From: Paenibacillus jilunlii
GTDB lineage: Bacteria > Bacillota > Bacilli > Paenibacillales > Paenibacillaceae
Length of the DNA stretch: 64,000 nt
Reading direction: 5' to 3'
NCBI RefSeq assembly: GCF_900102965.1
Contig: NZ_FNGM01000005.1
Span: 201,407-265,406, forward strand
Below are positions 25,411 through 35,498 of the stretch, piece after piece. A program made the translations under genes and the position numbers. Within the stretch, counting starts at the first letter, position 1. The number at the start of each line of letters is the position of its first letter. The notes below the pieces were generated by a model. The model saw only the letters and a program-made list of their open reading frames with translations, had not been told where the DNA came from and made no database searches.

Positions 25411-25459
25411 CAGGAGCACACCTCTTGCCTTGGTAGTAGGGGCTTATCCACCCCCCTAC

Positions 25460-26878
25460 TTAAAGGTTATGCACCGCCTCTTTAAAAATACGCCCGCGCT
25501 CCTCATAGGATGTAAACATATCCCAACTGGCACAGGCAGGAGACAGGAGAACGATATCTCCCGCTTCCGCCAGAGCGGAAGCCTCCCGCACGGCTTCTTG
25601 CAGCACGGCGGCGGCGCTCTCCCCATTATCGACGGAGATAATGCGCTTTACTCCTGCCATGCCTGCAACGGCTGCCAGCTTGTCCTTGGTCTGCCCCAGC
25701 GCCACAAGGGCTTTGACGCCGCCGAGGACAGGCAGCAGCTCCATATAGTCAGAGCCGCGGTCCAGCCCGCCGGCAATCAGAACCACCGGCTTCCGGAAGG
25801 AAGCCAGCGCCATGGAGGTCGCTTTGGAGTTGGTCGCTTTGGAGTTGTTGTAATAAGCAGCACCTGCTTTATCCGCCACATACTCCAACCGGTGCTCCAC
25901 GCCTCTGAAATTCGCCAGCACTTCCGCCAGCCCGGCAGGGTCTGCGCCCGCAGCGATGGCTATCCCGCAGGCAGCCAGCGCATTCTCCACGTTGAAGCGG
26001 CCCGGCAGGCCGATCGAATCCACAGCGGCAATTTCCGTCTCACTCCCGGAATAATCCCGGTAGACAATCATCCGCTTAAGGTCATCCTCGGTTTCCGGAA
26101 CAAAGGCCGGACGGACAAAGACCCCCTGAACCAGCTCCTCAGTCATGGAGAACGGGAGAATTCCCGCCTTGATATAAGGCACGAGTTCCCGGCAGACTGG
26201 ATCATCCCAGTTCAGTACCGCAGTATCGCTTGGCTCCTGATTGGCAAACAGCTTAGCCTTGGAGGCTATGTAATCCTCCATTCCGCCATGATAATCCAGA
26301 TGAGTCTCAGCCACATTCAGCAGACAGCCCACCTTAGGGCGGAACGCTTTTGTGCCTTTGAGCTGAAAGCTGCTGAGCTCGACAACCATCCAGTTGTCTG
26401 CGTGAGCCTCCTGTGCGGCCTGGCAGAGGGGTGTGCCGATGTTCCCGGCTACAATAGGGTTCATTCCCGCAGCGTCCAGCATGCGGCCCACCCAGGTGGT
26501 TGTCGTCGTCTTGCCGTTGGAACCGGTAATCCCAATCATCGGTGCTGCACACAGGTGGTAGGCTACCTCCACCTCGGTCACTACCTCAATGCCCAGCTCC
26601 AGCGCTTTTTGAACGGGAGGCACGGAATAGGGGATGCCCGGGTTCTTAACCACAAGGCTCACACCCGGGTGAATCAATCCCTCCGGATGACCGCCGCATA
26701 TAACAGAAATTCCCAAAGATTCCAAGTCGGAAGCTTCGGGACTTTGATCTCTTTCTTTTTTGTCGTTAACCGTTACGGCCGCGCCGTGCTCATGCAGCAC
26801 CTTGGCCACCTGGACGCCACTTTTGGCTAGGCCCAGGACGACCACTTCTTTACCGCGGTATTGATCTGGATGCTCCAT
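25460..26878 (-). CDS. murD: UDP-MurNAc-L-Ala:D-Glu ligase
   Basis: 472-residue Mur ligase that adds D-glutamate. The N-terminal Rossmann domain has VVVLGLAKSGVQVAKVL, the ATP-binding loop is GITGSNGKTTTTTW, and the C-terminal domain carries LIAGGLDRGSDY and LLSPACASWDMF. These last motifs are MurD-specific. It lies 3 bases downstream of mraY, so the genes are tightly coupled. Confidence 0.95.
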   Translation of the reverse strand: MEHPDQYRGKEVVVLGLAKSGVQVAKVLHEHGAAVTVNDKKERDQSPEASDLESLGISVICGGHPEGLIHPGVSLVVKNPGIPYSVPPVQKALELGIEVVTEVEVAYHLCAAPMIGITGSNGKTTTTTWVGRMLDAAGMNPIVAGNIGTPLCQAAQEAHADNWMVVELSSFQLKGTKAFRPKVGCLLNVAETHLDYHGGMEDYIASKAKLFANQEPSDTAVLNWDDPVCRELVPYIKAGILPFSMTEELVQGVFVRPAFVPETEDDLKRMIVYRDYSGSETEIAAVDSIGLPGRFNVENALAACGIAIAAGADPAGLAEVLANFRGVEHRLEYVADKAGAAYYNNSKATNSKATSMALASFRKPVVLIAGGLDRGSDYMELLPVLGGVKALVALGQTKDKLAAVAGMAGVKRIISVDNGESAAAVLQEAVREASALAEAGDIVLLSPACASWDMFTSYEERGRIFKEAVHNL

Positions 26879-26881
26879 TCT

Positions 26882-27847
26882 TTACAACCCCTTGCTCAAG
26901 ATTAATCCAATTGCCGCCAGCACCAGGCTAACCGCCCAGAAGGAGACGACTACCCGCCATTCCGACCAGCCGCCCAGTTCAAAATGATGGTGGATCGGGC
27001 TCATGCGGAAAATGCGTTTGCCGCGTGTTTTGAACGAGGTGACCTGCAGTACGACAGACAGCATTTCAATAACGAACACACCGCCGATTACAACAAAAAG
27101 CAGCTCGCTTTTGGTGACAATGGAAATCGCCCCTATAGCGCCGCCAATCCCGAAGGAACCGAAATCACCCATGAATACCTTCGCCGGATGCGCATTGAAC
27201 ACCAGAAAGCCAAGAACCGCCCCGATCATTGCCGCCGCACAGACGCCGGCTGCAATCGAAGTAGCCTGCATAGCCACCACGGCAAAGGCAGCGAGCGCAA
27301 TCGCACTCACACCTGACAGCAGCCCATCTACTCCATCGGTAAAATTCACGGCATTTGTTACAGCCATCATCATGACGATAATGAACGGATAGTAAAACCA
27401 GCCGCCCCAATCGAAGCTGATGGAGGTGCCCGGGATACTGATGCCGGTATTATGCCCGGCGTTAATCAGCAGCACGCACATCACCGCTCCGACCACCAGC
27501 TGGCCCAGCAGTTTCTGGCGCGGAGTCAGCCCCAGGGAACGTTTGAACGCAATTTTGATGTAGTCGTCCAGGAAGCCGATCAGCCCATAGCCAAGCGCAG
27601 CAACCAGCAGAACATAGAAGTCAGAGTTCACGACTGAAAATTTCAGAAAAGACAATGTAAAGGCCACCATGATGATAATGCCGCCCATCGTAGGTGTTCC
27701 TGCTTTTTTCAAATGGGTTTGTGGTCCGTCGTCACGGACCTGCTGCCCGAATTTCATCCTCCGCAGCAGCGGAATGAACAGCGGAGCGGCAATGACCGCA
27801 AGGATAAAGGATACAGCAATAGTCAGCAGAAGTAGTTGATAATCCAT
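26882..27847 (-). CDS. mraY: Phospho-MurNAc-pentapeptide transferase
   Basis: 321-residue polytopic membrane enzyme making lipid I from UDP-MurNAc-pentapeptide and undecaprenyl phosphate. Ten hydrophobic segments. Signature motifs are TPTMGGIII, the aspartate pair in FLDDYIK, the catalytic NFTDGVDGL, and the histidine motif PIHHHFELGG. It lies between murF and murD. Confidence 0.96.
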   Translation of the reverse strand: MDYQLLLLTIAVSFILAVIAAPLFIPLLRRMKFGQQVRDDGPQTHLKKAGTPTMGGIIIMVAFTLSFLKFSVVNSDFYVLLVAALGYGLIGFLDDYIKIAFKRSLGLTPRQKLLGQLVVGAVMCVLLINAGHNTGISIPGTSISFDWGGWFYYPFIIVMMMAVTNAVNFTDGVDGLLSGVSAIALAAFAVVAMQATSIAAGVCAAAMIGAVLGFLVFNAHPAKVFMGDFGSFGIGGAIGAISIVTKSELLFVVIGGVFVIEMLSVVLQVTSFKTRGKRIFRMSPIHHHFELGGWSEWRVVVSFWAVSLVLAAIGLILSKGL

Positions 27848-27863
27848 GGGTACACCCCCTCCA

Positions 27864-29276
27864 TTAGTTTGGTTCTGTCTGAGAATGGTCGTTCAGGCTG
27901 TGCAGCACTTCCTCAAGACGCATTCCCCGGGAAGCTTTGAACAGCACAACATCCCTTGGATCGATTTGGCCGGTTAAGGCTGCAGTAAGCTCCCTTTTAT
28001 CCGTAAAAGCAAACACGCGTCCAGGACCAAACCGTTCTTCCGCCTTCCGGGCGATGTGTGCTGAAAGAGGGCCAAAAGTAAACACCAGGTCTGTTTGGGC
28101 AGGATCAAGGTAACTGCCGATCTCCTCATGGAAAAGTGCCTCATCCGGCCCAAGTTCCAGCATGTCCCCGAGCACAGCGATTCTTTTGCCGCCGCATTTC
28201 ATGGCCTGCAGCACATCAATGGCTGCTCTCATGGAGGTAGGACTCGCATTATAGGCGTCGTTCAGCATAGTCAGGCCTGAAGCCGCCTGCAGCATTTCAA
28301 TCCGCATGCCGGTTAGCTTAAGCTTGCTTAAACCCTCTTCAATGTTATCTTCGGATATGCTGAAGTGGCGGGCAACCGCCAGCGCTGCCAGAGCATTCAC
28401 CACGTTATGCTGCCCGGGAAGCGGCAAGGTGAAGGCATGCTCTGCATGAAGATGGGAAGTAAAGGTCATCCCCCCCATATGCGTCATCACCCCTGTCGGG
28501 AAGTCAGCATTGTCAGAAGACAAGCCAAAGCGGAAGGTTCTCATCCCCTCCGGGGCACGGAACGCCGGCTCTGCAATAACCTCGGCAAGGAGCGGTTCGT
28601 CGCCGTTATAAATCAGTAGACCTCCAGGCTTCAGCCCTTCGGCGATTTCCAGCTTGGCCCGGGCAATTTCCTTACGGGAACCGAGCTGCAGCAAATGGGA
28701 TTCGCCTACATTGGTAATGACAGCCACATCAGGCGGCGCCAGGGAAGCCAGCAGTGCAATCTCTCCGCGCGAGCTCATCCCCATTTCCAGTACAGCGATC
28801 TGAACCTTCTCGTTCATAGAAAGAATCGTCAGCGGCAAACCGATATGGTTATTGAAATTGCCTTGGGTTTTGTGAACGGTGTATTGTCTCTCCAGCAAGG
28901 CAGAGATCATGTCCTTCGTGGTTGTCTTCCCGTTACTGCCGGTAACGGCAACCACCTGAGGAGCGATTTGGCTTAAATAAGCGGAGGACAGCTTCTGCAG
29001 CGCAGAGAGCGTGTCGTCCACCAGGATCACACTGCCATTCTCAGGAGCTGCACCTTTATTCCGCTGCCATAAGGTGGCGGCGGCGCCTGCCGCCAAGGAG
29101 GCGGCACTATAATCATGTCCGTCAAAATGATCTCCAATCAGCGGAACGAACAGACAGGCAGGCGTAATTTTGCGGGAGTCGGTAACGACTCCCGCAATTC
29201 TCTTATCCATATCATAGGCGGAGGACAGCTCTCCTCCGCACATGGCAGCGATGTTTCGCAGCGTTCTTGTAATCAA
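27864..29276 (-). CDS. murF: UDP-MurNAc-tripeptide:D-Ala-D-Ala ligase
   Basis: 470-residue Mur ligase with ATP loop VVAVTGSNGKTTTKDMI, central EMGMSSRGEIALL (MurF-type), and NDAYNASPTSMRAAID in the ligase domain. It completes the pentapeptide. The start overlaps the end of murE by 4 bases (ATGA type), showing translational coupling. Confidence 0.95.
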   Translation of the reverse strand: MITRTLRNIAAMCGGELSSAYDMDKRIAGVVTDSRKITPACLFVPLIGDHFDGHDYSAASLAAGAAATLWQRNKGAAPENGSVILVDDTLSALQKLSSAYLSQIAPQVVAVTGSNGKTTTKDMISALLERQYTVHKTQGNFNNHIGLPLTILSMNEKVQIAVLEMGMSSRGEIALLASLAPPDVAVITNVGESHLLQLGSRKEIARAKLEIAEGLKPGGLLIYNGDEPLLAEVIAEPAFRAPEGMRTFRFGLSSDNADFPTGVMTHMGGMTFTSHLHAEHAFTLPLPGQHNVVNALAALAVARHFSISEDNIEEGLSKLKLTGMRIEMLQAASGLTMLNDAYNASPTSMRAAIDVLQAMKCGGKRIAVLGDMLELGPDEALFHEEIGSYLDPAQTDLVFTFGPLSAHIARKAEERFGPGRVFAFTDKRELTAALTGQIDPRDVVLFKASRGMRLEEVLHSLNDHSQTEPN

Positions 29277-30766
29277 TAGCTTCGGCCCCTTATAACTTCT
29301 TTGGCGACGACGCGGTCATCGAAATCATGAACCACTCCGCCGATCAGCTGATAGGTCTCGTGACCTTTCCCCGCAATCAATACTACATCGCTGGGGCTTG
29401 CCATTTCAATAGCTTTTCTGATGGCTTCCCGGCGGTCCACAATCATGTCGTAGCGGTCCTGGGCCACTCCATCTTCCTTCAAACCTGCTTCAATATCCTT
29501 CAGGATCAGCTGCGGATCTTCGGTGCGCGGATTGTCTGAAGTCACGAAGACGTGATCACTGTATTTTGCAGCAATTTTGCCCATCAGCGGACGTTTGGTC
29601 GTGTCTCTGTCCCCGCCGCAGCCGAAGACGGTAAGCACCTTGCCGGCGGCAAACTCGCAAACTGCCCGCAGCACATTTTCCAATCCATCCGGGGTATGGG
29701 CATAGTCTACAATCACTGCGAAGTCCTGGCCTTCGTCCACTGACTCCACACGTCCGGCCACTCCGGCTACCGACTCAAGGCTGGCCTTGATCTCCAATAG
29801 CGGCACATCCTCCAGCAAAGCGGCGGAAATCGCCGCCAGCGCATTATACACATTGAATTTGCCGACCATCCGCAGTGAAATGTCAGCCTCTCCCTTAAAC
29901 GTATCCACATGGAAAAAAGTTCCTTTGGACGTGATGGAAATTTGCGAAGCCCGGACATTCGCAGGACTATCGATGCCGTATGTAATGACCTCTGCGGCAG
30001 TTTGTGCGGCAAAATAGACGCTTGCCTCGTCGTCTGCGTTCAGCACGGCGTATTTGCGCTCCTCTTTCCAGGGCGAAATTACGTTCCCGAGCCGGGAAAA
30101 AAACAGCCCTTTGACCGCGCGGTACTCCTCCATCGTATGATGATAATCCAGATGATCCTGGGTCAAATTGGTAAATATAGCGGTGCGGTAATCGGTCCCC
30201 TTCACCCGCCCCTGCTGGAGCGCATGGGAGGAGACCTCCATCACACAGCACTGTACCCCTTTTTGGACCATATCGCTTAGCGTACGCTGCAGCTCAAGTG
30301 ATTCCTGTGTGGTGCCTGAGGCAGGAAAGGTCTGCCCGTCATAGCGCATCTGTATCGTTCCAATCAGGCCAGTCTTGATGTTCTGATCCTGCATAATGCG
30401 CTCAATCAGATAGGTAGTTGTCGTTTTGCCGTTCGTGCCGGTCACGCCGATCATTCTCATCCGGCTGCTCGGTGAGCCAAAAAAAGCATTCGACAATACA
30501 GCCATCGCAAACCGGCAGTCATCCACCACTATCTGCGGCAGATCAATATCAAGCCTGCGCTCACAGACAAGAGCAGAAGCACCATTCGCGGCAGCCTGCG
30601 GGGCAAAATCATGCCCGTCCACCGTAAAGCCCGGCAGGCAAATGAACAAATCACCGGGCTTGACCCGGCGTGAATCCGCCTGAAGGCCCGTAATCTCCGT
30701 TTCTCCATTCCCATATAGACGTGAAGCCGCAAGACAAGAAGAAAATTCATTTACTTTCATAGCCAT
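29273..30766 (-). CDS. murE: UDP-MurNAc-L-Ala-D-Glu:meso-DAP ligase
   Basis: 497-residue Mur ligase with ATP loop GVTGTNGKTTTTYLIE and YAHTPDGLENVL. The motif DNPRTEDP near residue 410 is the meso-diaminopimelate specificity signature (Lys-type enzymes differ here), so the wall is expected to be A1-gamma type. The DAP supply connects to dapL at the left end of the window. It follows spoVD by about 30 bases. Confidence 0.95.
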   Translation of the reverse strand: MAMKVNEFSSCLAASRLYGNGETEITGLQADSRRVKPGDLFICLPGFTVDGHDFAPQAAANGASALVCERRLDIDLPQIVVDDCRFAMAVLSNAFFGSPSSRMRMIGVTGTNGKTTTTYLIERIMQDQNIKTGLIGTIQMRYDGQTFPASGTTQESLELQRTLSDMVQKGVQCCVMEVSSHALQQGRVKGTDYRTAIFTNLTQDHLDYHHTMEEYRAVKGLFFSRLGNVISPWKEERKYAVLNADDEASVYFAAQTAAEVITYGIDSPANVRASQISITSKGTFFHVDTFKGEADISLRMVGKFNVYNALAAISAALLEDVPLLEIKASLESVAGVAGRVESVDEGQDFAVIVDYAHTPDGLENVLRAVCEFAAGKVLTVFGCGGDRDTTKRPLMGKIAAKYSDHVFVTSDNPRTEDPQLILKDIEAGLKEDGVAQDRYDMIVDRREAIRKAIEMASPSDVVLIAGKGHETYQLIGGVVHDFDDRVVAKEVIRGRSY

Positions 30767-30795
30767 CCCTCACTCTTCAAAGAAGATATCCAACA

Positions 30796-32724
30796 TTATT
30801 TCCCATCTTCAGCACCCATATAAATCCGGATGGTCGAACCGCGTTCGACTCTGGCACCCGCTTTTGGCGCCTGGTTGATTACTGTATTGCCTGTTCCGGA
30901 TCGTGCGAGTGTAAAGTTCATATTCAAATCCTCGTAAATATCCTGGACGGTGGCCCCTGTAAGATCGGGAACCGTCACAATCGGAGTTTCACCGTATTTA
31001 TAGGTTTTGGGAAGCTGGTCTTTACGTTCCGGAACCTTCATGTAATGCAGGGAATCCTCTAAGATATTTTGCACGATTGGAGCTGCCACAACGCCCCCGA
31101 ACTGAATACCCTTCGGATTATCCACTGCCGTATACACTACGATCTGCGGATCATCCGCTGGTGCAAAGCCGATAAACGATACAATATGTTCCGTAGGAGA
31201 ATACCGGCCGTTAATTACCTTTTGTGCCGTCCCTGTCTTGCCTCCCACACGGTAGCCGTCAATAAAAGCCGGCCGGCCTGTGCCTTTGGCAACCACGCTC
31301 TCAAGGGCAGCACGCACCTTCTTCGAGGTTTCCTCCGAGATGACCTGACGCACCATCTCCGGCTCCACCTCTGATACCGTCTCCCCGGTATCCGGATTGA
31401 TCCAGGCCTTGGCGACATGCGGCGTGTAGAGCCTCCCGCCGTTAATGGCCGCCGAAACCGCGGCTATCTGCTGAATCGGCGTGACGGACACCCCTTGCCC
31501 AAATGCAGTAGTCGCCAGCTCAACCGGCCCCACCTGCGCAGGCTTGAACAGAATTCCGCTTGCTTCCCCGTTCAGATCAATGCCGGTCTTGGCGCCAAAG
31601 CCGAAATCACGGATATATTTGAACAGGCTATCTTTGCCCAGCCTTTGTCCCAGCGCTACAAAACCCGGATTACAGGAGTTCTCCACCACTTCAAGGAAGG
31701 TCTGGCTGCCATGCCCGCCTTTTTTCCAGCAGCGCAGTTTGGCTCCGCCGACCTCAATATACCCGGGATCAAAAAAATGCTCATTCTGCAAATCCACCTT
31801 GCCCTCCTGAAGCGCAGCGGCCAAAGTGATAATTTTGAAGGTGGACCCTGGTTCGTAAGTCATCCAGATCGGCAGGTTGCGGTTATAGACCCCGGCGTCA
31901 TATTCCTTATAAGCCCCAGGTTCATACCCCGGTCTGCTGGCCATCGCCAGAATCTCGCCATTCTTAGGGTTCATCGCAATCGCCCAGCTGCCCTGAGCCT
32001 GATATTTCACCATCGCCTGATCCAGCTCGCGTTCCATAATGGACTGGATCTGCTTGTCGATCGTCAGCTGCAGATTAAGGCCGTCCTGGGGAGCTGAATA
32101 TTTTTCCGAGGACCCCGGCATCAGCCTGCCCCCGGCATCGGACAGATATGAGATATCGCCGGCGCTGCCTTGGAGCAGCTTGTCATATATGCTCTCTACC
32201 CCGGTTATGCCCTGATTGTCGATACCGGTGAAGCCAAGAATATGGGCCGCCAGATCGCCGTAGGGATAAAACCGCTTGTTGTCCTCAGCCACAACGATGC
32301 CCGGCAGCTGCAAATCACGGATGCTCGCAGCCAGCTCCATCGTAATTTTGCGGCCCCCGGGCTGTAGCTTCACCGATGACTGACTTTTGGACAGCAAAGT
32401 GATCAGCTTCATCTCGCTCATGCCGAGCAGTGGAGCCAGCGTCTGTGCTGTTTTTTCCTTTTCCTTCACTTGTACGGGAACTGCATAAACCGTCGGGGAG
32501 CTGATATTATAAGCGAGCGCAATCCCTTCCCGGTCCAATATTTCACCGCGTTTGGCGGTAAAGGGAATATTGCGGCGCCACTGGCTTTCTGCCTTGGCAC
32601 TCAGTTTTTCGCCTTCGGACAGCTGCACATAGGCCAGCCGCACGGCCAGAGAGCCGAACAACACGGCCAGTCCCAGCAGCGTCCACAGCATTCTCCGGCG
32701 AGTGACGACTTTTGAAACCTTCAT
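30796..32724 (-). CDS. spoVD: Sporulation-type class B penicillin-binding protein SpoVD
   Basis: 642 residues: one transmembrane helix (about 12-34), a PBP dimerisation domain (about 55-210), and a transpeptidase domain with the SxxK serine in EPGSTFKI (about 294), SCN (ENSCNPGF) and KTG (GGKTGTAQ). One C-terminal PASTA domain starts at VPDLTGATVQDI. In Bacillus SpoVD is needed for cortex peptidoglycan and pairs with SpoVE, also encoded here. It is adjacent to a second class B PBP. The assignment to SpoVD rests on order and the single PASTA domain. Confidence 0.9.
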   Translation of the reverse strand: MKVSKVVTRRRMLWTLLGLAVLFGSLAVRLAYVQLSEGEKLSAKAESQWRRNIPFTAKRGEILDREGIALAYNISSPTVYAVPVQVKEKEKTAQTLAPLLGMSEMKLITLLSKSQSSVKLQPGGRKITMELAASIRDLQLPGIVVAEDNKRFYPYGDLAAHILGFTGIDNQGITGVESIYDKLLQGSAGDISYLSDAGGRLMPGSSEKYSAPQDGLNLQLTIDKQIQSIMERELDQAMVKYQAQGSWAIAMNPKNGEILAMASRPGYEPGAYKEYDAGVYNRNLPIWMTYEPGSTFKIITLAAALQEGKVDLQNEHFFDPGYIEVGGAKLRCWKKGGHGSQTFLEVVENSCNPGFVALGQRLGKDSLFKYIRDFGFGAKTGIDLNGEASGILFKPAQVGPVELATTAFGQGVSVTPIQQIAAVSAAINGGRLYTPHVAKAWINPDTGETVSEVEPEMVRQVISEETSKKVRAALESVVAKGTGRPAFIDGYRVGGKTGTAQKVINGRYSPTEHIVSFIGFAPADDPQIVVYTAVDNPKGIQFGGVVAAPIVQNILEDSLHYMKVPERKDQLPKTYKYGETPIVTVPDLTGATVQDIYEDLNMNFTLARSGTGNTVINQAPKAGARVERGSTIRIYMGAEDGK

Positions 32725-32818
32725 TCCGTTCCCCCTCTTTCGCTGCTCTAGACATGAGCTCTTATCTTCATGACTATTCAGGACAAACAGGGGTTAGAAC
32801 AAGCCTATGCCGCAGGCT

Positions 32819-35035
32819 CTATTCTTCCGGCTTTTCTTCCTCCACAGGAGGAACAGGAATGTTCTCGCCGTATTCATTTACAGGATTGAGCTTGAGTGTA
32901 ACCAGTGTCTTGCCATTCTTGAGTCCTTGGGCCTGCTCGGACACATAACCTTCGCCCTCCACGGCAATCCCCACTTTGAGCAGGCTGAGAACTTCCAGAG
33001 CGTCCCGCAGCGACTGCCCTTTCAAATCCGGGATCACGAGTTTGTCCCCCTGCTGGCTCAGCAGATAAATGCGCTGTCCTGATGCCAGTGGTGTCCCTTT
33101 TTCAGGATATTGGCTGACGACGGTTGTACCCTCGCCCACCGCTTCAAAATCAAAACCCTGATCAATCAGCAGCTGTCTGGCCGCCTGCATCGTTTTGCCG
33201 GTCAGCTCCGGCGCGGAACGTTGGGCGGGAGCAGCAGCCTTAACCGTTTTGGAAGTGCTGTCCGCAGTCTCCGTACTCGCCTTGGGCACTCCCATATAAG
33301 GCAGCGCCTGCGAGACAATCTCCTGGAATACTGGAGCAGCAACCGCTCCCCCGCCTTCCCCGTCCTGCGGCTCATCGATAATAACGATCACCGCAATCTT
33401 CGGATCATTTACCGGCGCATAGCCGATAAATGAAGACAGCACCTTGTTCCGGTCATAATCTTTACCGTTGACCTTAATCGCAGTACCGGTCTTACCCGCC
33501 ACACGATAGCCTTCAATGTAGGCATGGCGTCCGGTTCCTTTGACTTGGTCAGCAACCACCTGTTCCAGGTAGCTCCCTGTTTTCCGGGCGCTTTCCTTCG
33601 AAATGACCTGGCGCACCACTTCAGGCTGGGTAACAGTTTTCTTCCCGGTATTCGGGTCGGTAATCTCCTTGACGACATGCGGAACCATCAGTTTGCCGCC
33701 ATTGGCGATGGCTGCCACAGCCGTCAGCTGCTGAATGGGTGTAACCAGCACCTTGCCGTGGCCGTAGGCCAGGGTTGCATTTTCGACAGACCTGTTCGGG
33801 TCAGGATTGACAATACCAATAGTTTCTCCCGGCAGGTCAATTCCAGTTTTTTCATTGAAGCCAAAATCATCGATATACTGCAGCAGCCGTTCCGGACCAA
33901 GCATCTCAAATCCGAGCTTAACGAAGGCTACGTTGCTGGAGCGCTTCACGCCATCAAGGAAACTAATCCTCCCCCAGCCTACTCTGTTGATATCATGGAG
34001 CGCCCTACTGTACCCCTTGATGTAGATTTGACCGGATTGAAATTTTTCCTCAGGATTGAACAGCTTCTCCTCCACGGCTCCAGCCAGTGTAACAATCTTA
34101 AATGTTGAACCCGGTTCATACCTGGATTTGACGGCATGGTTATAGAATCCCCCCGCATCTTTGGTATTCCAGAATTCATTCGGGTTGAAGGTAGGCATAT
34201 TCGCCAAACCGAGGATTTCCATCGTATTCGGATCGGCGGCTATGACACTAATCGTCTTGGGCCTGTATTTGTCATACGCCTTTTGCATTGCTTGTTCAAT
34301 ATAGTGTTGAATCGTGCTGTCTATCGTCAGCTTGAAATTACTCCCATTTACCACGGGCTGGTAGGTATCCTGGGAATTGGGAAGCTTGATCCCCTTGCCG
34401 TCACTTTGATAGGAAAGCTTGCCGTCCGTACCTTTGAGCTGCTTGTCAAAATATTTCTCCAGCCCCATAATCGCATTGCCGTCTCTGTCGGTATAGCCCA
34501 GGATATGCGCGGCAAGCGTATCTTTGGGATAATAGCGCTTCTGCTCCGTGACGTAACCGACTCCAGTCTCCCGGATATCATGCTTCTTGCCTAATTCCTC
34601 ATAAAAGGCAACGACCTTATCCTTAAGCTCCTTGTTGATCTTCCAGCCTTCGTTGCGGATTTCGCGGTTCTTAAGATACTTGCCATCCTTATCCTTGGCC
34701 TCAACTAATTTCTTAAGCTCATCCTCCGGCTTGCCCAGCAGCTCATGCAGCCCATCGATTACTTCCTGCCCGATCCCCTGCTCTGCAATAACCTCAGGGC
34801 TAACGACAATGGTATACGCCGGGACATCGCTGGCCAGAACATTGCCGTTGCGGTCCTCAATCTCACCCCGTACCGCCTTGATCGTTGCGGAATGAGCCCA
34901 CTGCTTGGCGGCCTTCTCCTGCCAGTACTCGCCATTCAGCACCTGCACCCAAAACACCCGGGCGACTAAAACAAGAAAAAAGAGGGTAATACACCCTCCT
35001 ATAAACAGCGTGCGAAGTTTTATTCTTTTTAACAT
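32819..35035 (-). CDS. pbpB: Septal class B penicillin-binding protein (FtsI/PBP2B-like) with two PASTA domains
   Basis: 738 residues: a transmembrane helix (about 10-28), a dimerisation domain, and a transpeptidase domain with EPGSTFKIVTLAG (SxxK), RSSNVAFVK (SxN) and AGKTGTAIKV (KTG). Two PASTA repeats follow at about 595-715 (TGKTMQAARQLLID and PDLKGQSLRDALEVL). The C-terminal tail is Glu/Pro-rich. It is the likely division transpeptidase that works with FtsL and DivIB. It starts 48 bases after ftsL. Confidence 0.93.
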   Translation of the reverse strand: MLKRIKLRTLFIGGCITLFFLVLVARVFWVQVLNGEYWQEKAAKQWAHSATIKAVRGEIEDRNGNVLASDVPAYTIVVSPEVIAEQGIGQEVIDGLHELLGKPEDELKKLVEAKDKDGKYLKNREIRNEGWKINKELKDKVVAFYEELGKKHDIRETGVGYVTEQKRYYPKDTLAAHILGYTDRDGNAIMGLEKYFDKQLKGTDGKLSYQSDGKGIKLPNSQDTYQPVVNGSNFKLTIDSTIQHYIEQAMQKAYDKYRPKTISVIAADPNTMEILGLANMPTFNPNEFWNTKDAGGFYNHAVKSRYEPGSTFKIVTLAGAVEEKLFNPEEKFQSGQIYIKGYSRALHDINRVGWGRISFLDGVKRSSNVAFVKLGFEMLGPERLLQYIDDFGFNEKTGIDLPGETIGIVNPDPNRSVENATLAYGHGKVLVTPIQQLTAVAAIANGGKLMVPHVVKEITDPNTGKKTVTQPEVVRQVISKESARKTGSYLEQVVADQVKGTGRHAYIEGYRVAGKTGTAIKVNGKDYDRNKVLSSFIGYAPVNDPKIAVIVIIDEPQDGEGGGAVAAPVFQEIVSQALPYMGVPKASTETADSTSKTVKAAAPAQRSAPELTGKTMQAARQLLIDQGFDFEAVGEGTTVVSQYPEKGTPLASGQRIYLLSQQGDKLVIPDLKGQSLRDALEVLSLLKVGIAVEGEGYVSEQAQGLKNGKTLVTLKLNPVNEYGENIPVPPVEEEKPEE

Positions 35036-35082
35036 AAACCAACCTCACATACTCAATTATTGCGATTGCCGCCAATCGCTGA

Positions 35083-35475
35083 TTAATGGTCGCCTTTAGT
35101 GGCTGTACTGCTCAGGGGAACATAGATGGTTGAATCCTCGGAAGGCTTGGTGTATCCAAGCTCTGCCGCCCGCTGGGCCACCGACTGTTCAAGCGTCTGC
35201 TTCTCCATCTGAAAGGTGGCAATATCCTTTTTGGTGGAGGATATCTTGGCATCCAGCTCCTGCGCCTGCAGATTCAAATCGTAAATATGCACATAACGCC
35301 AAATCAGGGTGGCAGCCACCAGTACAAACACGCCCAGTGTCAGCATGTACAGCAGCTTCTCCTGCAGCGGCAGCACCATTCGTCTCGTGACTACTTTCGT
35401 CTTCTCGCGGTAAAGCCTGTCTGCCTCTTCTTTTCTTTTGGGTTGAACTGCTAAGTTGCCGCGGGTATAGGCCAT
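35083..35475 (-). CDS. ftsL: Cell division protein FtsL
   Basis: 130-residue bitopic protein. The N-terminus is basic and cytoplasmic (about 1-37), followed by one transmembrane helix (about 40-60) and a leucine-zipper-like coiled coil (LNLQAQELDAKISSTKKDIAT). The C-terminus includes LGYTKPSEDSTIYVPL. Good ribosome site (AAAGGAGAG). FtsL is recognised more from position (rsmH-ftsL-pbpB) and architecture than from sequence. Confidence 0.9.
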   Translation of the reverse strand: MAYTRGNLAVQPKRKEEADRLYREKTKVVTRRMVLPLQEKLLYMLTLGVFVLVAATLIWRYVHIYDLNLQAQELDAKISSTKKDIATFQMEKQTLEQSVAQRAAELGYTKPSEDSTIYVPLSSTATKGDH

Positions 35476-35498
35476 CTCTGACTCTCCTTTATCGTTAT